Below are positions 45,500-57,120 of a stretch of DNA of 64,000 nt, piece after piece. Numbering within the stretch: the stretch's first letter is position 1; every line of letters begins with the position of its first letter. Position numbers and translations under genes: made by a program. The stretch comes from Eucalyptus grandis. Lineage: Eukaryota > Streptophyta > Magnoliopsida > Myrtales > Myrtaceae. The stretch lies in the NCBI RefSeq assembly GCF_016545825.1, contig NC_052621.1:13974199-14038198 (forward strand), written 5' to 3'. The notes under the pieces were generated by a model that saw nothing but the letters and a program-made list of their open reading frames with translations, was not told the DNA's origin and did not search any database.

Positions 45500-47340
45500 C
45501 CTGGAATTGGAGGCCTCCAAGAACACCGTTGGAAAAATCTAAGATCCATTAGTCTAGGACATTTATAGCTGATGTTTAAGCTGATGTTTAAGCTATGGGC
45601 ATTGTACAGCTCGCTCAGAGGAAATTCCATGTTTAATTTGGATTACGACTGCTTTGCATCGAGCCAGCCTCATAAGATTAAAGGTAGAGGCAGCGCCACC
45701 GCGAAGCACTTGCTTTGCTAGGCTCCGGCTATGGCTTTAATCCGATACGAGTGTGAACAATTGCAATGCCTTGGTTGGGGACTATATAATGTCAAGCTAA
45801 GAAGGGATGCTTTTACGGACCAAAAGAAATATTAATCTCACAAATATTTAACTATTTACAGTTTCTTGTCTACAATTGTCTGCCTCCTTTTGGACTCGGT
45901 TCACTCGTTTCTAAGGCCACTTTAACAAAGATGATTAACTACTGTATAAGTTTGGTAAATTCTGATTTCCCTTTTTTGGCCACATTACATCCCAAAAATT
46001 CTTTGCACTATAGTTAATTCAGGAAAATCATAGCCTTTAAGTGAGCTGTCTAGATGCCTTTAACTTTATGGTGCTTGCTCACAGGTGATTTCATTTATAA
46101 GGTTTCTTCTCTATCACCAACGAGACATTTCATTATACATTCTCGTAAGGCACTATTCAATGGCATCAGCCCTGCTGACAATTGTCGGGTTCCTTCTCTC
46201 AAGTGCGTACCTGGAAATATGTTAGGGAAACCGAACTTTAGTTTTTTGTTTCTTTCTTTTTCTAATGTTATTTGTTATTTTTGTTCCAAGTATTTTCTTA
46301 AATGGTTAAATTATTGTGCTTGGGAAACAGTACAGTATGTTCAGCTTATCATTTCAGTTTCTCATATGCAGGTATGAATACTTTTCGGTCTATTGCGTGA
46401 CTTTCCGGACTTGAAGTTTACAATAAATGGACGCATAAACTCTATCCATGAAAAATCGTACTTCAGTTAAGTTAATTTTAGACTGAATTATTGAGCCCAG
46501 AAGTGGACAGACACGATCGGCCCACTATAGTCTCCTGTTATGCTAGCCCCTCCATTATTCTTTTGTTTGCGCAACAGCTCACTCAGTATCTTTTAATTCC
46601 AAAGTAAATACGAAAAGGAGAGAAATTTGCAACTATTTTGGGAGGGGGTCTGTCTTCACCGTCATCCCATGTCCCATTTGTGATTAAGTACTGTATAATC
46701 AAACAATTGGTCATGCTTATTTTGTCTGTATCACCAGGTATATGCAATTTTCACATTGTTTTTCTTGTTTTTTAAGTAATTATGGGGTTCTTAAGACAAG
46801 TAGTCTCATTTTTTCCCCACAATTGCCATAAAGAGGTGAACGTAATAGCTGCAATCATGTTTGGCTGTTCAGATATTCTGTAGAGGCTTTGTGAGGGCAA
46901 CTGAATTCCCAAGAACCATCATATGTTTTGCTTAATTAGAGAAACAAAGAAGTATCATCCTAAAGAAGCTAATAGTGATTTCAAAAACTTCATCATGCTA
47001 TCGTAAGACGATCAACCATGTGCAAGTTTATAATAGTATGGAATATTGCTCGAAACTGTTAAAGAGGTTCTATATGAAAGATGGCATAATGAGACACTAC
47101 ACTAATATCAGTGAACTACAATAGGTTGTAGAGTTGATGAGCAGAACATTATTAAAATGCTCCATAAAATCCTCTCCGGTGCTAGTATGGTAGGAAATTC
47201 CTAGTGGAATGAGGTTAGTACGACAAGCTGGATCCCCTTCTGCTATCATTAGGTGTCGAATTTCTAAAGAAGTGTAGTTAGGTAAAGTTATTGAATATTA
47301 TGTTACTAAAATATTTGGTACTTGTGTTATGTTCGAGCAA
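45500..47340 (+). pseudogene. gene X fragments, unit B
   Basis: 45530-45640 matches 12940-13045 (unit A) and 62030-62080 (unit C). 46555-46640 matches the LSQISFDSK exon region but with the frame lost. 46980-47330 matches 13450-13806. The small exons identifiable in unit A are not readable here, so this is the most decayed copy. 45640-46550 has no recognisable gene. Confidence 0.45.
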
Positions 47341-50300
47341 GTTATGATTGTTTGAGTGTGACTCATACTCCCCATTGATAAAAAGACACATGCGGCCCCC
47401 AAAGAAGTGTAGTAGAACATTTTGCTGATCGTAGCCCTAATTTAAGAATGAATCAAGATAAAACTTTGTGTCTTAATTTCATTTTCTCACTTTTATTATC
47501 TATTTTATTGTGATTGTGAGCCGAATCCTAATAATGATAAACTTGATACAAGGACAAGAAAGTGCAATTTCTAAGGTATATACAAGTTGACTGGGACTAC
47601 TGGTTGTGATGCTTGGACTTAAATTTACGTAGTGTTAACAGAGAGGTAACAATTGACAAGTCTCCAATACTTTTGGATATGAGTGATTATGGCAGTGTTT
47701 GTACAAATCTTGACAAATTTTTAGCTAAAGATGGAATTGCAACTAGGAACTCTTGAGGTAGAGGGTATTTGCAATGTAATTGACAGACAACAAGGCTTCA
47801 CTTGTAGAGACAATGGAGATTGTAGCTACTATTGATACATAAATTTTGGTGACCTGATCATTTATTTATTGCATAGAAAATTAGGGATTAACTTTTAACC
47901 CCTAAAAAAAAAACTAGAATTAAATTGTGTAGCATATAGTTTTATGAGCATTTTGTTATTATTTTGCCTCCTTTAAAGAAAACCCAAGAAAAAAATAAAT
48001 ATATTTGAGTTGGATTAGGTTCATGCTAGAATATTGTATGTTTTAGGATAATTTGCATATTTAGATTAGGTATTTTATTTATTCCGAATTTTTTAAATAA
48101 AAACACCAAAAAACATTAATTGAAGATGTTAGATTTTCTTTTCATTAATTTAAATTTCATGTTCAATTATTATGCAATTTTAATTTCGAATTTTATAAAA
48201 AGGAAAAAGAAGACATGAAAAATATCATTCGTGTGTCACCTAGAATTAGGTCATTCCGTCATCTAGTCGTTGCATGTTTAGGATCATTTGAGTGTGTGAC
48301 ATATAGTTGCATTTAATATTTTCTTGTCATTAGATCATGTTAAATAATTAATGACATGTGACACATAGTTTGCATGATAAGTTGCATATTACATGTAATT
48401 TTAGTTAGGCATTTTGTTGTGTCATTGCATTGCATTCTACGTAGACTAAGTTTCATTTAAATAAGAGAAAATTTTGAAAAAGATTGAGTGATTGCATGTT
48501 AACTAGAAATCATATTTAAGACTGTTGATGTGAATTCTGATCTAACATTGTAGATATTTTCATTGCTACAAGGCAAGTCCTATAATTTATTTATTACTTT
48601 CTTGAGTGTTAAATTGGTAGTTTGCGCATTCGCATGGTCACCTCATATTATATGAAAGTAAATTAAAATCAATTCAAGTTATCTACAAAACATTTTTTTT
48701 CAAAATAAAAGAGAAAAGGTACCGAAATGACGTTAAAAAAATCTAGCTTAATCAAGTCCTTGAATTCACAATCTCTGGTTCGCATGAGTAAAATAAATTT
48801 CCCATTACTTTATTTGGGTTTTTACTTAACCTACCAAAAATAGATTAGTGGCACATTTTAATTGAAAAATCATTTGTATATTAAGAACTTGAACTTAAGT
48901 CGCAAGTTGGTATAAGCTTGAGAGAGCCCGAGCTAAGTTTAGGCTTAGTAGTCTATTATCCAAACCCTAGATGATACACCCGAGGTTAAGTCGCAACAGC
49001 TATTAAGTTTGATAAGATTCGAGTTCAATCTTTTGACGGCTATTGATGCAATAGTGGGGTAAAGTTGATGTCATGATAAGTTCTATGATTATGGTGAAAT
49101 TCAAGTGCAACTTGGACTTTGAAGATCTCTATGGCGATTGAGCTCATGAGGGATTGTGAGAGAGCAGCAATTATCAGGTTCAACAAAGCAATTGTGACTT
49201 GATTTAGACATTGAGCCAAGGTAAAGATTGTTACAATACGTCTTGAATTTGAGCCTGTAAAAGAAACTTGATCTAATAGTGTGCGAAAATGTGGCGTGAT
49301 GTACAACTCTTGGATGTGACATGCTAAAAGAGTCCGGGACTAATTTTCCTTAACAAGACAAGAAAATCACTTTCCTCGTTCAATCTAGAAGTTGGCCATA
49401 AGGTTTCCTAATTTCGTTGGAAATATATATTAATGTTCAGTCTTGGGTTTAGGTCTTCATGCGGCTGGCACATGATGGTGTACTTTTTTGGCTTGTGCAA
49501 TAGCGGGCACCAAAGGTACGGCTTATTTGTGCACTACACCGAAGCAATCTGGGAGCGCTAAAATCGATTAAATATTGAGAGTAAAATTTTGTATACTGCT
49601 TTGTTAGATTGAGAGAAATTATTTGTGAGTAATCGTGCGAGTTATTGGATAAAATTGATGGTTAGAAATAATGAGAGTATTTGAATTAACTTGAGTGTGG
49701 TTATAATTTCTATCATATCGTTCGATCTATAGAGCAATACTATACTGCTCTCTCCACAGAATATGTCACATAGACCGAAACATCACGAATCTAATGCCCT
49801 ATTTATTAAATTTTTCTGTTTATTTTATTATTGGTCGCTTGTTTTCTGCAACAGCTTGCTCCTATAGTAAATTCAGCTTAGTAGTATAAGAAAAAAAAAA
49901 CTTATCTTGGGGTGTTCAAGGAAAACATAATCCGGACGAAATAAAGCCAAGGTTCATCAGTTTGGTGTTGGTTTGGGAGTAAAAGGGAATTGGTTTGGCT
50001 TAGTTGAGGTTTACGTATTCCCCACTTCAACCAGAGCACTGTTAAACAGCCACGGACATTTCAGCATTTATATGAAGAATATGTACTAAACAAAGCATCA
50101 AATATTATCTTATTTTTACATTAAAATGTTAATTTCTATTAGAGGTACGACATTAAACTTGCGACACGAATATCAAACCAGTGCAATTTGGATGTAATTT
50201 GTGCGAGCTTCTGTCATTTATATTGGAGAAGTGTACCGAATAGCAGGATATTAGACATATTGAATAACTAGAGTTTCCAGGAAAGGATACTCAATGATGT

Positions 50301-50411
50301 GCAATCAGAACAAACAAGCACATCTATTCCATGAAGCAATGAAAAAACGTGAGATTTGCCATGGAATTGGCACGTAGGAGCGTCAACTTTTGCCGACCCG
50401 GCAATTGTCCA
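47341..50411. other. downstream flank of DUF4220 gene 2 (unit B)
   Basis: Parts match 23340-25540 of unit A. 47830-49030 is AT-rich DNA without an equivalent in A and without ORFs. The short minus-strand ORFs at 49040-49322 lie in DNA also present at 23800-24040, but the two reading frames are not conserved. No gene is called. Confidence 0.55.
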
Positions 50412-52565
50412 TCAGTGCATCGAAGTTTGAAGGAAGCCCCCTTCTATTTGGAACTGTTCGCTCAAGCCAAGATGTACCATCAATAACCAGACCAAGGTGA
50501 TAAGTTCTCCTCCTTTACTAAGTTGTTGAGCATGCATGTTCGGTTGGCAATGGATCGCAGCATATGCAAGTAATTCTACCCATACTTCACTCAGGATCTC
50601 CCATTTGGTCTCTCCAAATTTCCCCAACTCTTTTGCAAGAATACACGCATCAAATAGCGCAGATTTGCTTTTGTCTCCTTTCACATCAGCAGGCTTCACT
50701 TCTGTAGGAATAGAAAGGAGACTTTCGCAGGCATATTTGTTCGTTTTGTTCTTACCATAGAGTTTTTCATTGAAGAACCTATCTGTCTCAGCACAAGTGT
50801 CTTGGAATCTTATTTGGGCAATCCCGTCCACTGCAGACATCATGCCAGGTTGTTTGATCATAAGATAAAGCATGTAATCTGACAAGATCTTACTGGTTTC
50901 TCGATGGTAGTTTGCACTTTTATCAGTGTCAATGTTGTAACAGAGTCCGGTGGCAATGTGCCACAGTAAAAGGCTCTCATCATAATCGACATCACAGATA
51001 AATGGAAGCAAGATTTCGCAATCTTCCCCTGTTTTAGTTTGCTTCAGAGCCCATTTACCTCGAGTAGCACACATCTCTTTTATGCTTTGCAAATCCTTTG
51101 CAATTGATGCCTTCCGGTTCAGCTCATCAAAAATTAGTTCACCTAATTTGTCGTTGTATGGTTCTACCTTTCCAGACTTCAAGTCATCGAATAATTCTTT
51201 CAGAGGGATGAGACTAAGGGGTTCCTCAATCCATTTCGGCCACTTTCTCAACCGAGCATCTATCAGTTTTTCAAACCATTTTGGCCACCTTCTCAGCCGA
51301 GAATCTATCAAATTGTACTGGGAGACAGATTTAGACCATCTGGCACTTAGTATATGCAGTGCAAATGGTGAACTTTCCGATTTGAATATGAGGAGGAACT
51401 TGATGAAGTTGCTTCGTTGAAACAAACTTCCACGATATTTCTCAGATGCCCCTATTTTTGCAATTGTCCAGTCTGAGCAAATGATCATACCAAGAATTGC
51501 AAATTCCAGGCCAAGAGCTCCAAGGAGCAAGGTGTATGTAATCCGTACATCATATTCGTGGAAACCATGCTTGTTCAGGACATGGAAACTTGCAAAAGCA
51601 GCAACAAAGCAGCTAACTTGGATAGCTCGGTAAATGTACCCTGCTGGACTGTGGACAATGCCAGACTTGGTAAAAAGAAGATCATAAAAGAAGTTGAGCT
51701 CAGCCTCAATGACCCGAAAAGCATCCTTTGCAGTTCTGTTGCTGAAAAATCGCATGCTATCATTGCGATCATGGAAGCTGAAGATGAGATCCACAAGGAG
51801 GCCTTTGAACTTTTTGAAGTAAAAGAATGCCTCTTTTATCACTGTTACGTCGTCCAATTCACCTTCCGCTCCTACATGACGGGACGGCAACGAGGCTTTT
51901 TCACCTTCCGCTCCTATATGTTGGGACGGCAACGAGGCTATTAAAGGTTGGATATTAGCTTCCTCCTGAGCAATGCATCCTTCCATGACCTGGGCATAGT
52001 TCGGCCCAGGATCCGGAGATGGGAGCAAGGAACCACGGAGCATACGGAAGCTTGCAAGATACAGGGCACGTGCTCGCGCTATATATTTAATGCTTCCTCC
52101 AATGAACATGAGGATGGATGGGACAATTAACTTGTTACCGGGGAGGGATTGGTAAAACACATAGCATGCTGAGACTAGATGGATTAATAGATTAAGCAAG
52201 TGCCTACCCCACAGCTCATTATCCTCGAGCGCGAAAGCGGTTATGGTGTATGGTCCTCCGAGGTGTAGTAGAAGAAATGGAGCCCAAAAAGCCAAAAGGT
52301 GACCGGATTCATTTACCTGGGAGTCGGAAGTACCCCCATTGATTTGCGCTTTGGAAATGAGTCCAAAGGCATAGAGGGCGACCGAGTCGGCAACCAGGTA
52401 AGCTGACCACAAGGGAATCGTGACCCACCAGTTTGACCGCCTCTTTCGAATGGGCGCAAAAAAGATAAGAAAGGCTTGCAGAGCTAGGCTCAATAGGATC
52501 GCCACTCGGAGATTGAGTTTCATCCATAGATTCTGGGCTTCTGCAAGAATATTCGTAATTTCCAT
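50412..52565 (-). CDS. DUF4220/DUF594 membrane protein (gene 2, intact)
   Basis: 717 codons in one exon, starting at an ATG whose first 20 residues match gene 1. It is a plant-specific multi-pass membrane protein with no established biochemical role. Predicted membrane segments lie near residues 21-38, 47-70, 90-105, 123-140, 146-160, 316-331 and 341-363. DUF4220 spans about 50-400 (LVADSVALYAFGLIS, FALEDNELWGRHLLNLLIHL). The C-terminal DUF594 signature lies at about 655-701 (VWVELLAYAA, HAQQLSKGGELITLVWLLMV). Two in-frame internal duplications are absent from gene 1: 14 residues at 210-237 (IGAEGEK/VGAEGEL) and 15 residues at 423-452 (RRWPKW/RKWPKW). No lesion is visible, so this is the likely functional member of the array. 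Confidence 0.9.
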   Translation of the reverse strand: MEITNILAEAQNLWMKLNLRVAILLSLALQAFLIFFAPIRKRRSNWWVTIPLWSAYLVADSVALYAFGLISKAQINGGTSDSQVNESGHLLAFWAPFLLLHLGGPYTITAFALEDNELWGRHLLNLLIHLVSACYVFYQSLPGNKLIVPSILMFIGGSIKYIARARALYLASFRMLRGSLLPSPDPGPNYAQVMEGCIAQEEANIQPLIASLPSQHIGAEGEKASLPSRHVGAEGELDDVTVIKEAFFYFKKFKGLLVDLIFSFHDRNDSMRFFSNRTAKDAFRVIEAELNFFYDLLFTKSGIVHSPAGYIYRAIQVSCFVAAFASFHVLNKHGFHEYDVRITYTLLLGALGLEFAILGMIICSDWTIAKIGASEKYRGSLFQRSNFIKFLLIFKSESSPFALHILSARWSKSVSQYNLIDSRLRRWPKWFEKLIDARLRKWPKWIEEPLSLIPLKELFDDLKSGKVEPYNDKLGELIFDELNRKASIAKDLQSIKEMCATRGKWALKQTKTGEDCEILLPFICDVDYDESLLLWHIATGLCYNIDTDKSANYHRETSKILSDYMLYLMIKQPGMMSAVDGIAQIRFQDTCAETDRFFNEKLYGKNKTNKYACESLLSIPTEVKPADVKGDKSKSALFDACILAKELGKFGETKWEILSEVWVELLAYAAIHCQPNMHAQQLSKGGELITLVWLLMVHLGLSEQFQIEGGFLQTSMH

Positions 52566-53340
52566 TTGATCCTGACTCTCACCAGATCCTGGAAGGAAAT
52601 GTTTTAGACCGGAGCACGAGTGTTATTACGGCAAGGCGACAGTTATAGAATGGATATGCAAAACCTGAGAACATAATGACAGAAAAGGTGACTATTAACG
52701 ATGGAGGGCAGAGAGTCGATGATACCTTGAAATTTATTTACGATCCGATAGGAATGGACGTCTTGCTTTATGCAACCGAGTGTCAAGTCAAGCAATGCGT
52801 GAGGTCCAGAGCGACAGGACTCAAGCTGTGAGGTCCAGAATGGAGCAGGAGGAGTCAGGCGAGTGGAATCTAAATTAAAGCCATGAAAACTAAAGCGCTT
52901 TGGGATCTAAATTATTTTTTTAATCATGCTTTAGCCTTTCTCCTTCATCTTTGTCTCTTGTTAAGGATGTGAATTATATTTTAAACACAATTTAGACTTT
53001 TCTTATTCATCTCTGTCTTTTGTTAGGGATGTAAATTATATTTTTAGTCACGTTTTAGACTTTTATTCTTCATTTCTGTTTGTTAGGATGTAAATTATAT
53101 TTTTAATCACACTTTAGCCTTTCTTCTTTATCTTTAACCTCTATTCTCATTCAAGCATTGTTGTTGATTGGATCGAAATTGTACAAACACAAATTGTGCC
53201 AAAATTTAATCAACGATGCAACACTCAGGATAAACATACACACCAAAATTTAATCAACAATGTGATTCTGGAAATTAAAAGTACACTACAGGAAAGTAAA
53301 GATAACTTAAGATAGTAAATTTGTTTGTGTGCAAGGGCCT
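52566..53340. promoter_or_regulatory. upstream region of DUF4220 gene 2 with tandem repeat
   Basis: 52566-52815 is conserved with the gene 1 upstream DNA, supporting a shared promoter and 5' UTR. 52905-53150 holds about four imperfect 60-bp units, each with TTTAGNCTTT, TTCTTCATCT and GGATGTAAATTATATTTTT words. A related word occurs at about 34400 and 36010. No TATA box was assigned with confidence. Confidence 0.6.
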
Positions 53341-53640
53341 CCAAAAAGAGTACTATATGACTCTTTAAAGCATACTATCAATGATTATTAACAGAGGTTA
53401 CAAAGCGAAGTTACAAATAGATGTTTTTTTCTACTACATCATCTTGATAGTTTCTTTGATTCCACTATCTCAATGATTGCTTTACTCCACTACATTGATG
53501 ATTACTTCTTTGATGATTTTATTAGAGATTGTTGACTCCGCTCTTTATCAATTCCTTCAAGAGATGGATTCATCAAGTAGTCGATTTTTATAGTTGTTAA
53601 TAATTTTGTTCCTAAATGACCAAAATATTCTCTCATTAAC
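53341..53640. other. AT-rich spacer
   Basis: No gene, repeat or RNA seen. Confidence 0.4.
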
Positions 53641-53642
53641 TA

Positions 53643-54317
53643 AGGGTGTGTAAGGTAATGTTTTTGTTCCTGCAAATAGTTTTTTTTCAGAAAAAAAAAA
53701 ATTTCTATTGCTGTTCTTGAGAATAATTTCCGAGCATTTTAAGGTGTTTGGTAACTATAAAAAATTTATGTTCCAAAAACATAAATACGTTTGGTACAAC
53801 CCCAAATATTTTTGTAACTTAGAATTTCTTTTAATATATTAATAATTTTATTACTTTTTTCCTTTTTTTTTTTCTTTTCCTTCTCTTTCCTCTTAGCCGA
53901 TCGCTAGCCTTGGCCATGGCTAGCTGGCTAGCAACCGGCCAGACAAGGGCTAACGAGGCCACCGACCTCAGGGGAGCTTTGTTGACCATCGATGAGGTCC
54001 CCTCGAGCCTCGCCAGTGGTCAACTCGGCTCCGCCGAGGTCACCAAGCCTCATTTGGCTGGTCACCAACCATCGTCGAGGCCGGCAACTAGCTAGGGAAG
54101 AAGAGAGGGAGGAAAAAAGAAAGAAAAGAGAAGAAAAAAAATTGAATTGTTCCCGAAAACAAAAAAATAACTTTTTTTTCTTGTTTTTGTTGTAAATCTA
54201 TTCCCAGAAACAAATTGTTCTAGGAAACAAAAAAATTATCAAACGCGTTTATGTTATATTTATGTTCCGAAAAACAAAATAACAAACACAGGTATTCCTC
54301 GGAACATTACCAAACAG
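53643..54317. mobile_element. TIR element with GC-rich core (first copy)
   Basis: The left end GGGTGTGTAAGGTAATG and right end GGAACATTACCAAACAGGACC are imperfect inverted repeats, with TAA on both outer sides. The arms repeat GTTCC/GGAAC words. The core (53890-54095) is GC-rich with TAGCC, TTGGCCATGG and GAGGTC words and is followed by an A-rich tract, the same design as 54760-55010. No transposase. Boundaries are approximate. Confidence 0.5.
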
Positions 54318-55146
54318 GACCTAAGACTTTGTTTGTGTTCTTTTTTTTGTTCCCCTGCTCTTTTATTCCGAGGAACAAAAAAGGAACAGAAACGCATTTG
54401 CTTACACTTTTGTTTCCGAGAATAAAAATTCTATTTTTTTTGTGGTGGCCTAGTTGGATAAGAGCTCCCATGACGTCTACCCAAAACTGAGGGGTTTAAA
54501 TCCCGCAGGACGTACGGGATCTTAAACATGATGTCGGGGTGGTGGGTCCTCTGTTAGCGTCGCTTCAGGTTTACCCGCCGTCTGCCGGCTGTACAAAGTT
54601 TCCTGGGTATAAATAATAATAAAAAAAACAAAACAAAAAACAAATTTGGAACAAAAAAAAGAACTTGTTTCTTATTCTCAAGAACACTTTCGAGAAACAT
54701 TTTTTTTCTTCTTCTTTTTTCTTTTTCTTTTCTTCTTTTTTGTTATTCTTCTTCCTTTTGCCGGTCACCGGCCTTGGCCATGGCCGGCGCCGGCTACTAG
54801 CCAAACAAGGGCCAACGACCTCGCCAACGCGAGGCTAGGCCTAGCCATGCCAAGGCGAGGCCGACCTCACACTACCTAGGCGAGGCCAAGCCTCACTAGT
54901 GGCCTAGCGAGGCTCCGGCAAGCTCGCCGGACATCACCTAGCTAGTCACCGGTCACGGCAGTGGCCGACGACTGGCCAAAGAGAAAAAGAAAAAAAAAAT
55001 TATACAAGTTTACCATACTTGTTTTAATTCTTTTTCTATTTCAGGAACATAAGTTACCAAATGTATTCTTCTGTTCAAAAATTGTTTCCCGGAACAAAAA
55101 TAGAAAAACTATTTCTGTTCCGGGGAACAAATTTTTAACATCCTAA
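54318..55146. mobile_element. TIR element with GC-rich core (second copy, holds a SINE)
   Basis: It has the same GTTCC/GGAAC-type arms and a GC-rich core at 54757-54980 (CCTTGGCCATGG, then repeated GCGAGGC words) followed by an A-rich stretch. It abuts the first copy directly. A SINE splits its left arm. The right end near 55130 reads CCGGGGAACAAATTTTTAACA. No coding capacity is seen. Confidence 0.5.
54442..54643 (+). mobile_element. tRNA-derived SINE
   Basis: About 200 bp. A pol III A box TGGCCTAGTTGG at 54446-54457 and B box GGTTTAAATCC at 54493-54503 lie at tRNA-like spacing. A body follows, then a tail of AATAATAATAAAAAAAACAA type. This is the standard layout of a plant SINE, which is copied by LINE enzymes. 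Target duplications are hard to define in the T-rich and A-rich surroundings. Confidence 0.8.
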
Positions 55147-56400
55147 AGAAATCATTCGTGACTTCAAACTTCATTAGGTAATCGTGTATTTCCAATGGAC
55201 TTTTAGTCTAATGCAATTAAATGAAGAATCTCGTCAATATTGTTCCTTGTTTTTTTTTTTTTTTGGGTACCTATGAATCATAGGGAAGGTAAGAAGGATA
55301 TCTATTGCCTTTCATTAGAGAAGTGGAAAGGCATCCACTTGTCTGTTTAATCCAATGGGTAATTTTCATTTGAAGCAAAAGTAGTTATCTTCAAATTTCT
55401 AAGCATATGGTGGTTATCATTGTATGAACATATCGTCTATCTCCCTTACTTTTCAAATAGGATGACATCGAGCATCGTTAGAAGGATGACATGATTAGGA
55501 CATCAAACCTGAATTATTCACAAAATAGGAGTCATGCTAGCATTAAATAAATGGAAGAGATAAAGGAAAAGCAGAGGTGTCATTACTTACCGGGGAAAAC
55601 ATAACAAATCGTGTTCATTAGATAAGAGAGGAATGAAAGATAATGAAAAAGAAGAAGAAGATAATATGGGAAAATTATTTTGTTTTTCTTTCTGCGAGGA
55701 AAAGAGAACACATTTTGCCTGTAGAAAAAAAAATACAATGAAATCTATAAATTCAGCAATAGACGTGGCCTTTTTAAAAAAAAAAAAAAAATGGGTCTAC
55801 CTAGGGGAATAGACTTATTTTTTTGGAAAATAAGAGAGATTCCAATTTCGAAATTACGAAAAGCTTATGCTATTTAAAAGTGCTAGCGAATTGAGATAAT
55901 TAAGATATGCAACCGCCCCTACATATTTGATACATTCTCCGAAAAAGAAACTTGTAAGATCGAAACCATTCATAATTCCACCTAAATGGGGCATTAGTTT
56001 TTTTCTTTCGTTCTTGAATCGATTGTAGTGGAATAAGAAATTGATTTTTTTTGCATCTTTGCCAATAAATCATAATTCTCATGGAAAGTAGTAAGATATT
56101 TGAGATTACAATGAACAATAGATATGATTCGATTAAGTTCTGAATAATTAGGAATCTTATCTTCTTTTATTTTACTAGAAAAATAAGAACTACATAATTC
56201 GTATCTCATTTGACCATCATTCACTGAGAGACTCGAAATATATCTCTGTTCTCTTTCTGTCGACGCACCGGTGGAATATCATTCACAAGCACAACCACTT
56301 AACTCTACTATCTAACCAATTTTTGTTGACCAAAGTAAATCTAGCAAATTAAGTAGAAATTCCTTCCTTCTGACCAAAAAATATAGAAATTCCTCAACAA
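55147..56400. other. right flank of unit B
   Basis: 55290-55908 and 56290-56370 match 34985-35505 and 35530-35600 of unit A. No host gene is seen. It is interrupted by the insertion listed at 55909-56276. Confidence 0.6.
55909..56276 (-). other. unidentified insertion with an ORF remnant
   Basis: About 370 bp absent from the unit A equivalent. The minus strand has a 76-codon stretch (55994-56224) beginning MNDGQMRYELCSSYFSSKIK, continued in another frame to about 55920. The sequence is not low-complexity and looks like genuine former coding DNA, but I do not recognise it. Organelle DNA or part of another nuclear gene are both possible. Confidence 0.4.
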
Positions 56401-57120
56401 AAAAAAACTAATGGTTATTATTAGGTCTTTTATCAGCGTAATTTTACACATGCACAGTCAGACTTTCTTATCAATGTGGGCAATTTAATTTGTTTCTATT
56501 AATGATCCAAGATTATTCAAACGTGCCGGCCTTATCAGATTAGCAATTGGAAATTGCAATTGTCATCTATAGAATTGGTTTGAAATGATAAGGACATTTT
56601 TTATTAATTTATTGGATTAACTATGGCAAAAAAGGAAAGGGAGGTTCATGGAAGATTTTCCCGAGGGGATATTACGTCTTCTCTTTTCTTTTTCCTTTAT
56701 ATGCCCAACAAGCAACCTAGGTGAGGCTAGAGGTTGGACGAGGCTAGAGGTTGGGCAAGGCTCTACTCTCGCTGGTGACTAGGTAAGCCTCACCAATCAT
56801 GGGCAAGTGGCGGCCTTGCTAGATCTATTAGGGCCTCGCCTAGCGCTAAGTAAGGCTCACCCTCACCAATGGCTGACAAGGTTGAGCCTCGCCAGCCCTT
56901 GCCTCTAGTTGGTGGCGATCGGCCAAAGAAAGAAGGAAGAATGAAGAATGAGGAAAAAAATAAAAATAAATAAAATATTACTAAAAAATTATCCATGTTA
57001 GTGTTAGTTGGCTAAATTTGACCGTATGAACCGAACTAGCACAAATACAAATAATTTATGATTAAATTAGTACAATTGTGCTAGATTTAAGTCACAACCT
57101 ACATTTTTTGTATGGGGGGA
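56401..57120. mobile_element. possible TIR element with GC-rich core (third)
   Basis: 56700-56935 is GC-rich with repeated GAGGCTAG and GGCTCACC words and is followed by an A-rich stretch (56935-56985), the same design as the cores at 10965-11700, 53890-54170 and 54757-55010. Matching terminal repeats were not found, so the class and limits are uncertain. No gene. Confidence 0.35.

Noticed and set aside
54442..54510. Functional tRNA gene
   Set aside because: A and B boxes are present but the sequence does not fold into a tRNA-like end and continues into a SINE body with an A-rich tail.
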